Shown here: piece after piece, positions 1-5,064 of the stretch | Numbering within the stretch: position 1 is the stretch's first letter | Layout: each line of letters opens with the position of its first letter | Notes under the pieces: generated by a model | Seen by the model: the letters and a program-made list of their open reading frames with translations, nothing else | Databases searched by the model: none | What the model was told of the DNA's origin: nothing | Source of the DNA: Bacillota bacterium | Lineage (GTDB): Bacteria > Bacillota > Clostridia > Lachnospirales > Lachnospiraceae | Reading direction: 5' to 3' | NCBI GenBank assembly: GCA_023424995.1 | Contig: JAFADH010000201.1 | Location: forward strand, 1-6,293 | DNA length: 6,293 nucleotides | Made by a program: the position numbers and the translations under genes

Positions 1-840
1 CTGATCATCTCCGTAAGGCTGACAGAGCCTTTTCTGGTGGATACTAAGGCCGTTTTTATACATGAGTTCATAAATTTCATTGAAAGTAAAATCCAGCTGT
101 CCGACGGCGCCCCAGATATCCTCCGTCCGCCAGTCATATAAGGGATAATAGTGATAAACCAGGCAATCCGGATCAAGGGTACGGAGCTTTGTCGTCCAGC
201 CGTAATCCCGGTATCTTTCCTTGGTCCGGTTGACGATGGTATTAAAACGGTTGAGGCTTTCGTCGCTTCTGATGGCGATACCCACCGCGGCGGGACCGGT
301 ATGTGTTTTTTGGAACCATCGGCTGAACCGGTAAGTAAACTCCTCAAACTCCATACCCTTGTAAAACCAAGTCCAATCCTCAGGCAGGTTATCCTCATTG
401 ATAACACAATCATAGGCCGGCATGTCCCGCACCCACTTGTCCCTCTCATCACGGTCCCAGCAGATCCAGGTAGGCTGGAGGACGGACACCGCATTCCTTA
501 AAGAGAGGGGCATGCAGCACCAATAAAAACGGTCCACCACATCGGCCGTAATTCGGCGCAGCTCTTCAACATGCCGGACGGTTGCCTGGTATTGTGCCTC
601 CAGATCGATGTATAAGACACTGAATTTTTTATTATTCTGCCGGGCGATATCTGCACAGAGCTGGAGCATAACCGAGCTGTCTTTGCCGCCGGACACACAC
701 AGGTACATGGATTTAAAATCAGAAAAAATCAAATGGATACGCTCTCTGGCGGCAGTCAATACATTCTTGGTAATATATATTTTAGATATTTCGGACGCCC
801 CCTTTGAGCTGTGAATGACTGACTCATAGCCGGTCAGCAT
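1..840 (-). CDS. IbrA-like PAPS reductase family protein (DUF3440 type), 3' end beyond the window
   Basis: The reverse strand is open from ATG at 840 to position 1 (280 codons, no stop), so the C-terminus is missing. Residues 50-56 read SGGKDSS, the PP-loop that binds ATP in the PAPS reductase/ATP pyrophosphatase superfamily. Further family-like stretches are the aromatic, charged segment TWICWDRDERDKW (124-136), GIAIRSDESLNRF (187-199), YPLYDWRTEDIW (232-243) and LSIHQKRLCQPYGDDQ (265-280). Together these recall the DUF3440 group that includes E. coli IbrA and YbdN. Members are soluble proteins of about 400 residues, so roughly two thirds is visible. IbrA acts with a ParB-like partner, IbrB, as a gene activator; whether a partner lies to the left cannot be seen. 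Relatives in the superfamily include CysH and DndC, but the C-terminal motifs favour DUF3440. The first 18 residues may be untranslated (see the SD-like site at 798-805). An in-frame TAA lies 24 bases upstream of the ATG. Confidence 0.85.
   Translation of the reverse strand, partial: MLTGYESVIHSSKGASEISKIYITKNVLTAARERIHLIFSDFKSMYLCVSGGKDSSVMLQLCADIARQNNKKFSVLYIDLEAQYQATVRHVEELRRITADVVDRFYWCCMPLSLRNAVSVLQPTWICWDRDERDKWVRDMPAYDCVINEDNLPEDWTWFYKGMEFEEFTYRFSRWFQKTHTGPAAVGIAIRSDESLNRFNTIVNRTKERYRDYGWTTKLRTLDPDCLVYHYYPLYDWRTEDIWGAVGQLDFTFNEIYELMYKNGLSIHQKRLCQPYGDDQ
798..805 (-). promoter_or_regulatory. SD-like AAAGGGGG inside the annotated 5' end of the IbrA-like gene
   Basis: On the minus strand the best ribosome-binding-like sequence near this gene, AAAGGGGG, lies downstream of ATG 840. 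It is 8 bases before an ATA codon at 789-787. By contrast ATG 840 is preceded by TTTTTTAGAA, with little SD character. Family members as I recall them begin close to the residues SKIYI that follow this ATA. Either translation starts at 840 and the purine run is incidental, or the original start was here and has changed from ATG to ATA. Confidence 0.35.
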
Positions 841-901
841 TTCTAAAAAATATATCAAATATTAAAGTCTTATAGGAATTCATGTTCTGAATTGGCTTAT
901 T

Positions 902-919
902 TATGTCCCCAATGACATA
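902..919. repeat. Perfect 6-bp inverted repeat in the divergent intergenic region
   Basis: TATGTC (902-907) and GACATA (914-919) form perfect arms around the 6-base loop CCCAAT. The repeat lies about 60 bases upstream of the minus-strand gene and about 190 bases upstream of the plus-strand gene. It has no adjacent T tract, so it is not a terminator. It could be an operator half-site pair or chance. Confidence 0.4.
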
Positions 920-1046
920 GAGGCATAATCAACAGCCGGCAGTAACGGCAGGAGGAGATTTACAAAGGCTTCCAAAAACCGGATTTCCGAAGAATAAATC
1001 CCCATGCTGCAATATGAGTATTTCGTACTATTCCGACATAATCACC

Positions 1047-1075
1047 TTTTTGTTGACGGTAAGTTGTTGTATACT
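1047..1075 (+). promoter_or_regulatory. Candidate promoter of the Crp-like gene
   Basis: A good -10 box, TATACT, lies at 1070-1075, 34 bases before the ATG, implying a leader of about 28 bases. At 17-bp spacing the -35 would be the poor TTTTTG at 1047-1052. The better-looking TTGACG at 1053-1058 is only 11 bp from the -10 and cannot pair with it. A weak -35 may mean dependence on an activator or a different sigma factor. Confidence 0.35.
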
Positions 1076-1109
1076 GTCTTCATAACTAAACAGATTAGGC
1101 GGTGCAAGC

Positions 1110-3443
1110 ATGGGCATTATACTAAATCCGAATACAGTAAATCAACTGGCAAAAGGCTCTGAATTCTATACGGAAGGTGAACCGGTTTCCAGTGTTGCTA
1201 TGATAATCAAAGGCAGAGTCCTTATACATAACGAGGGGGCACGAGTTATCATGGGTCCCGGAGCATTTTTGGGGATCAATGATCTGTATCTGGGCAGATA
1301 CCAGACCTTCTATACGGCCTTGGAAGAGCTTATGATATATGTTTTTCCCGCAAACCGGCTGGAAGAGCTGGAGAATGTCATATCTTCCAATAAAGATTAC
1401 CATGGATTTATGGTAGCCTCCTTTTATAAGGTGATATATGATCTGGATCAAATCTATCAGGGATTAATCAGGAACTGTTCCGAATTATATGAATTTCTAA
1501 AAGATACCGCAAAAAAATATATGACGCTTGCCACACGTTGGGGCTACAAGACAAAATCTATGGAGCGGATTGCCGGGCTGGTTCCCATGAACAGTAATCT
1601 GGATATTATAAGGGACCGTATCAATTATTACAGTGAATGCAGGAATGTGCCGATTGATGCTGTGAAAGCCTTCTTTTCCTGCAGCAATGAGATTACCCTC
1701 TATCAGGTTGAGGATGAGGTTGATGTGGTGAACCAGCAGATGGAGGATATCAGGGAATTCGCAAGAAGCTATATCAATATGGCGGAATGCCTGGTGGATG
1801 ACAGTGATACCTGCCTGTTCCGGCAATTTGCCCAGATGTCGATTGATGTGGGAAGTGCCTCCGTGAACGGCAATGAGATCCCGGAGCTCATGGACTGTAT
1901 CGTGAAAGAAGTGATTAAATCAGAAGAATTCACGGAAAATACCCTTGGCAGGAAGCTGAAGGTCAACCATAAAAAGATCAATGAGATATTCAGGATAATG
2001 CAGAGTACACAGAGAAGTGATGTAAGTACCGAGGTACTTTTAAAGTACTCCCAGGAGGATGCACAGAAGGCGATAGCGGAGCTTAACAATTCCTTTGCGA
2101 AGCTGCTGGACTATGCAGGGATTACAGGAGATAAGGCATCAGAGTATGAAGCTGCCATGCTGGATTATGTGAATTTGAGAGATAAGCTGTCCTCCGAGGA
2201 TATTGTCAGAGCGATCCGAAGAAAGCTGACGGAAAATCATTATAAAATTTATTACAATATTTTTATACGGGCTTATAATGAGAAAAGGGTTCCCAGGCTG
2301 ATTGACCTTTTCTTAAAATACGGCTATGCTGACGAACGGCTGCTGACAAGGGAACAGCTCCTGTCGTTATATTTCCTTGCGGAGGAGGAAGCAAACCAGG
2401 GGCCGTGCAATGTATATAACATCAAAACCTGGCTCACCGCCATCTACGAGGGCAGAAAGGAGCCCTCCAAGAACGAGTTTGACCTGGAATATCCGGAATA
2501 CCTTAACAGCCTGAAAAAGCATGGAAGTATTACGGAGAAAGAATACCGGGAGCAGCTCACCGACTCCGGCAGGAAGCTGGAATATGAGATACAGAATATG
2601 TTCCGCTATAATAACCGTACCACCAACGGACAGATCACCAGCTTTGTGCCTGTATTGCACCAGGAGCTTATGAGCAATGATTTTGAGAGGATCTATATGA
2701 CGGCGGAAAAGGTAAATGAAACTGTGAACAATATTCTCAGACTCGATTATTCCGTATTCGACCGTGAGGTATTGTATACGAATCCGAAAAAGAATATCGT
2801 GAAGGAATATATTATAAAGCGCGTATATCCGGATATCATATTATTCCCGACGGTCGGCAGCAGCGGTATCATGTGGCAGGACATCAGCGGCAAACGCAGA
2901 GACAGCGCGGGACGTTTCTTCTTACCCATATTTTCAGAGATCAATCTCAGTATTCTGCTGACCAGAATCTTCGGCAGATACCGCTGGGAATTATGCCGTA
3001 CCATAGAAGGTCCGGCCTGGAATAATGTAACTCACAAATCCCTTACCTCGGAATACAATGACTACCTGCAGTTCTACCGTAAGAACAAAGAGCTCTCGGA
3101 AGAGAAGAAGGACAAGATCAAGGCGCAGATTCAAAAGGGCCGTAACAGCAGCCGTGAAATATTTGTAATTGATTATGAACAATGGATTAATTATGAGGCA
3201 ATCGGCGCCTTAAAATTAAATAAATTAGTAAGAGAAATGATGGCGACCTACTGTCCCTTCTCGAAGGAAACCAGAGAACAGCTGAAGGCCCAGCCGTTAT
3301 TCGCGGAAGCCATGAACAGATTCTACCGGGAAAAGCACAAGAAGGTACGTGAGATTGAAGGCAGACACCGCTTACTCCAAAAGGATAATATAGAGATCAC
3401 ACAGGAACTGCTGGATACCTTAAGCTATCACAGGGACTTATAG
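1110..3443 (+). CDS. Large protein with N-terminal Crp-like (cNMP-binding fold) domain and a long unassigned C-terminal region
   Basis: This 777-residue protein starts at ATG 1110, with an SD-like AGGCGGTG (1097-1104) 5 bases upstream. Residues about 8-90 resemble a Crp/Fnr-type cyclic-nucleotide-binding beta roll: GSEFYTEGEPVSSVAMIIKG (16-35) fits the opening strands and the GPGAFLGINDLYLG segment (49-62) sits where the phosphate-binding cassette should be. That cassette lacks the usual GE...RSA residues, so binding of a classical cNMP is doubtful. I see no assignable helix-turn-helix after it. Residues 90-420 look mostly helical; 570-625 contain a more conserved-looking block (YPDIILFPTVGSSGIMWQDI, 573-592, then a run of basic and aromatic residues); 640-760 are highly charged and probably coiled. 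There is no signal peptide or clear membrane segment, so it is probably cytoplasmic. Simple Crp/Fnr regulators are about 220 residues, so this is more than three times that length. Function unknown; it may be a ligand-responsive scaffold or regulator. Confidence 0.9.
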   Translation: MGIILNPNTVNQLAKGSEFYTEGEPVSSVAMIIKGRVLIHNEGARVIMGPGAFLGINDLYLGRYQTFYTALEELMIYVFPANRLEELENVISSNKDYHGFMVASFYKVIYDLDQIYQGLIRNCSELYEFLKDTAKKYMTLATRWGYKTKSMERIAGLVPMNSNLDIIRDRINYYSECRNVPIDAVKAFFSCSNEITLYQVEDEVDVVNQQMEDIREFARSYINMAECLVDDSDTCLFRQFAQMSIDVGSASVNGNEIPELMDCIVKEVIKSEEFTENTLGRKLKVNHKKINEIFRIMQSTQRSDVSTEVLLKYSQEDAQKAIAELNNSFAKLLDYAGITGDKASEYEAAMLDYVNLRDKLSSEDIVRAIRRKLTENHYKIYYNIFIRAYNEKRVPRLIDLFLKYGYADERLLTREQLLSLYFLAEEEANQGPCNVYNIKTWLTAIYEGRKEPSKNEFDLEYPEYLNSLKKHGSITEKEYREQLTDSGRKLEYEIQNMFRYNNRTTNGQITSFVPVLHQELMSNDFERIYMTAEKVNETVNNILRLDYSVFDREVLYTNPKKNIVKEYIIKRVYPDIILFPTVGSSGIMWQDISGKRRDSAGRFFLPIFSEINLSILLTRIFGRYRWELCRTIEGPAWNNVTHKSLTSEYNDYLQFYRKNKELSEEKKDKIKAQIQKGRNSSREIFVIDYEQWINYEAIGALKLNKLVREMMATYCPFSKETREQLKAQPLFAEAMNRFYREKHKKVREIEGRHRLLQKDNIEITQELLDTLSYHRDL

Positions 3444-3455
3444 AACAGAAAAACG

Positions 3456-3492
3456 GTTGTCCTCAAGCAGCAATAATCGGGGCAACTTTTTT
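3456..3492 (+). terminator. Intrinsic terminator after the Crp-like gene
   Basis: GTTGTCC (3456-3462) pairs with GGGCAAC (3480-3486), including one G-T wobble, around a 17-base loop. Six T residues follow directly (3487-3492). It starts 12 bases after the TAG stop. The loop is longer than usual but the stem and U tract are convincing. It separates this gene from the TPR gene. Confidence 0.75.
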
Positions 3493-3503
3493 CGTTCATC
3501 TGC

Positions 3504-3532
3504 TTGTCTAAATAAGTCGGGAATGGTAGTAT
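3504..3532 (+). promoter_or_regulatory. Sigma-A type promoter with extended -10 for the TPR gene
   Basis: TTGTCT (3504-3509) and TAGTAT (3527-3532) are separated by exactly 17 bp. TGG directly before the -10 gives an extended -10 motif. Transcription would begin near 3539, leaving a short leader of about 19 bases that holds the SD. The position just after a terminator supports an independent transcription unit. Confidence 0.65.
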
Positions 3533-3557
3533 AGAAGCATACAGAGGAGGGTATGTC

Positions 3558-4190
3558 ATGAGTAACTACGAGAATATAATCAAGATACAGGAAATCAAGA
3601 AAAAGGTCAATGAAGGCGATCTGTTATCTGCCGGAAGAATTCTTGATACGATGGATATTAAAAAGATTAAGGACATAGCTCACCTTAATCTGATTGCCCA
3701 GGTCTATGCGGAGAACAAACGGTATGAGGAAGCCGCGGACATTATCTTAAGAATTTATGACAGGACAAAATCAAGAAAATCCTTATTTCAGCTGGTTGAT
3801 ATTTCAATCCGGATGAATCATGCGGAGAATGCGGAGTTATATCTTGACCAATACCGGAAGATTGCGCCGAAGGACTTCGATAATTATATATTCCGGTATA
3901 AAATTGATAAGATGAAGGGGGAGTCTTTTGAACATCTGATCAATCTGCTGGAAGAGCTGAAGAAGGTAGAATACACAGAGAGATGGGCTTATGAGCTTGC
4001 CAAATTATATTACAAGGCAGGCATGGAGGAAGAATGCATCCGGGAATGCTCCGACATAGAATTATGGTTCGGAGAAGGCGCTTATGTGGAAAAAGCGAGG
4101 ATACTTCGTTCTACCTATTACAGCGAAGCTGATAAGGATAAAATAATGGAAGAGATAAGGCGAAGGGCGGAATCAATCAATAGTAATTAG
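3558..4190 (+). CDS. TPR-like helical repeat protein
   Basis: This 210-residue protein starts at ATG 3558, with a strong SD AGAGGAGG (3543-3550) 7 bases upstream. The sequence is almost entirely helical, with about four degenerate tetratricopeptide-like helix pairs. Examples are LNLIAQVYAENKRYEEAADI (43-62), the unit around 76-105 and WAYELAKLYYKAGMEEECI (143-161). Such repeats usually bind partner proteins; no enzyme motif, signal peptide or membrane segment is visible. The N-terminus (residues 5-35) is a charged helix. The C-terminus ends in a basic helix, then SINSN. It has its own promoter and follows the Crp-like gene at a distance of 114 bases. Its last 4 bases overlap the end of the opposing Ig-like gene. 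I recall longer relatives with the same N-terminal module, so a lost C-terminal domain is possible but not shown here. Confidence 0.88.
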   Translation: MSNYENIIKIQEIKKKVNEGDLLSAGRILDTMDIKKIKDIAHLNLIAQVYAENKRYEEAADIILRIYDRTKSRKSLFQLVDISIRMNHAENAELYLDQYRKIAPKDFDNYIFRYKIDKMKGESFEHLINLLEELKKVEYTERWAYELAKLYYKAGMEEECIRECSDIELWFGEGAYVEKARILRSTYYSEADKDKIMEEIRRRAESINSN

Positions 4191-4543
4191 ACCTTGAACC
4201 GGATCGTTATTTCGTTGGGTATGGACTGGCCCTTCTTGGATTTTACATTGGTGGTTACATGAAGGAGATAGGATTCATTCTTCGTATAAGGAGCAAGGGG
4301 TTCTATCTCTATACAATTCTCCACCGTATTATAACGGATATTTGTCTTTAAAGGCACCTGATCCACTGTTGTTACATACAGGTTACTGTTATTCACAGTC
4401 GAGGGATTCAAAGGCGCTGTAAATTTAATCTTCCAGACAAAGCTGCCTGTCTTAAATTTTAAATTCTGCTTAACAATATTCTTTACACTTCCGATTACCG
4501 ATTCAATAGTTATATAATTTGCCATATTCTGATACATCTCCAT
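4187..4543 (-). CDS. Single Ig-like (SbsA/Big_5 type) domain protein, no signal peptide
   Basis: This 118-residue protein consists of one beta-rich domain. Residues 37-60, including KIKFTAPLNPSTVNNSNLYV (38-57), match the bacterial Ig-like SbsA pattern: an F-x-x-P/A-L-N-P-S-T-V opening, then V-T strands, an I-x-I-x-P turn (78-82), a Y-x-L-x-V-T strand (92-97) and a K-G-Q/G-x-x-x-x turn (104-108) before the last strand. In other proteins this domain is a module of secreted or S-layer proteins, but here it stands alone with no signal sequence, anchor or LPXTG. The start is unsure. ATG 4543 has no clear SD. ATG 4525 (residue 7, MANYITIE) has GGAG 12 bases upstream, contributed by codons 1-2 of the longer form. 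The stop codon TAA overlaps the stop of the TPR gene. Function unknown; an intracellular binding role or export by another route are both possible. Confidence 0.82.
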   Translation of the reverse strand: MEMYQNMANYITIESVIGSVKNIVKQNLKFKTGSFVWKIKFTAPLNPSTVNNSNLYVTTVDQVPLKTNIRYNTVENCIEIEPLAPYTKNESYLLHVTTNVKSKKGQSIPNEITIRFKV

Positions 4544-4642
4544 CTATCATATCTTATGTATAGTTGCATGATATTTGCCTAAGCTAATTGTAAATCGTAA
4601 AGCGAATGGATTCTATAGACAAAAATTCTCATTGTTGTGTAT

Positions 4643-4671
4643 ATGATATCATGAGCAATTTAAAAATACAA
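4643..4671 (-). promoter_or_regulatory. Candidate promoter for the Ig-like gene
   Basis: Read on the minus strand, TTGTAT (4671-4666) is followed at exactly 17 bp by TATCAT (4648-4643), with TGA before the -10 as an extended -10. Transcription would start near 4636, giving a leader of about 90 bases. The -10 is embedded in the perfect 10-bp palindrome ATGATATCAT (4643-4652), a plausible operator. A second possible -10, TATACA, is centred near 4560 but has no good -35. Confidence 0.5.
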
Positions 4672-4720
4672 CAGAAATACGCGTCACGGTGGTCTTTCTG
4701 ACTTTTTTTATGATAAAAAA

Positions 4721-4732
4721 TGTAAATTTACA
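4721..4732. repeat. Perfect 12-bp palindrome TGTAAATTTACA
   Basis: The twelve bases are an exact palindrome without a spacer. It lies between the divergent promoters, 50 bases behind the -35 of the Ig-like gene promoter. The size and symmetry suit a dimeric repressor site, though in such AT-rich DNA chance is a real alternative. Confidence 0.5.
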
Positions 4733-4799
4733 GATAATTGGTGCATCTATGAGAAATTTCCTTATAAAATGCAAACAAAGATACGAATATAAAAGCTGT

Positions 4800-4819
4800 T
4801 AATATTAAAAATAATATTA
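4800..4819. repeat. TAATATTA-AAAA-TAATATTA symmetric AT repeat
   Basis: Two copies of the self-complementary octamer TAATATTA (4800-4807 and 4812-4819) flank AAAA, so the element is both a direct and an inverted repeat. It may be a bent or easily melted segment, or low-complexity DNA without a function. Confidence 0.4.
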
Positions 4820-4923
4820 TAACAAATAGTATTTTTTCATATGGATACCGTTATCCGACATCTTGAATTTAACGGTGGAATGGAGGGCTATATGGTAAAA
4901 TTAGACGGATTATGAAAAATTAA

Positions 4924-4939
4924 CAAATTTTAAAATTTG
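4924..4939. repeat. Perfect 16-bp palindrome just upstream of the murA -35 box
   Basis: CAAATTTTAAAATTTG is an exact 16-bp palindrome. It ends 9 bases before the -35 box of the murA promoter, and an A6 run fills part of the gap. This location suits an activator or repressor operator, or an UP-element-like contact for RNA polymerase. No T tract follows on the plus strand, so it is not a terminator for upstream transcription. Confidence 0.5.
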
Positions 4940-4948
4940 AAAAAAGAA

Positions 4949-4976
4949 TTTACAAAACACCATATTGTGGTATAAT
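4949..4976 (+). promoter_or_regulatory. Strong sigma-A promoter of murA
   Basis: TTTACA (4949-4954) and a consensus TATAAT (4971-4976) are separated by 16 bp. TGG directly before the -10 gives an extended -10. An A-rich tract (4940-4945) lies just upstream of the -35, as in UP elements. Transcription would start near 4983, leaving a leader of about 80 bases before murA. Confidence 0.8.
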
Positions 4977-4989
4977 CAAATTGGCATGG

Positions 4990-5011
4990 AAATTTAACAA
5001 AAATTTAACAA
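4990..5011 (+). repeat. Tandem 11-bp direct repeat in the murA leader
   Basis: AAATTTAACAA occurs twice in immediate succession (4990-5000 and 5001-5011), a few bases after the predicted transcription start. A related AAATTAACAAA lies at about 4917-4927. One-turn spacing would place two identical faces on the same side of the helix, as in tandem regulator sites. Confidence 0.55.
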
Positions 5012-5054
5012 GATTTATATGCAATATACACAAACTTAGGTTCGAGAAATAAAT

Positions 5055-5060
5055 GAGGTG
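5055..5060 (+). promoter_or_regulatory. Ribosome binding site of murA
   Basis: GAGGTG lies 4 bases before ATG 5065, in the context ATGAGGTGTGCA. It supports this start, which also matches the usual MurA N-terminus. Confidence 0.75.
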
Positions 5061-5064
5061 TGCA

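Larger units (their letters stand above)
4544..5064. other. 521-base AT-rich divergent intergenic region between the Ig-like gene and murA
   Basis: No convincing protein gene is seen here. The region holds a minus-strand promoter (4643-4671), a plus-strand promoter (4949-4976), perfect palindromes at 4643-4652, 4721-4732 and 4924-4939, a symmetric AT repeat at 4800-4819 and a tandem repeat at 4990-5011. In the middle are two competing hairpins (4843-4856 and 4847-4876), followed by SD GGAGGG (4882-4887) and a 7-codon ORF, ATG 4892 to TGA 4915. That ORF is the tail of a 24-codon frame opening at ATG 4841, which has no SD. A 16-codon ORF at 4651-4701 also lacks an SD. Confidence 0.6.

Noticed and set aside
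151..814. Open frames on the plus strand (151-501, 608-814) and minus strand (498-698) over the IbrA-like gene
   Set aside because: The minus-strand frame from 840 to 1 contains the SGGKDSS PP-loop and other family motifs, so the others are shadows in different frames.
840..1110. Insertion sequence or attachment site between the divergent genes
   Set aside because: There is no pair of terminal inverted repeats, target duplication or transposase motif in view.
1122..3182. Several minus-strand open frames of 63-109 codons inside the Crp-like gene
   Set aside because: They lie wholly within a long, well-formed plus-strand gene, have no SD and do not resemble known proteins. They are shadows of the real frame.
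4651..4701. 16-codon ORF beginning MSNLKIQQ
   Set aside because: There is no SD upstream and its start overlaps the palindrome at the -10 of the opposing promoter. Chance is the simpler explanation.
4682..4710. Possible terminator: GTCA and TGAC arms before a run of seven T residues
   Set aside because: The stem is only 4 bp with a 12-base loop, too weak for an intrinsic terminator, and no plus-strand gene ends upstream.
4840..5064. A known riboswitch class in the murA upstream region
   Set aside because: I find no conserved core of the riboswitch classes I can recognise by eye, and the visible hairpins are short.
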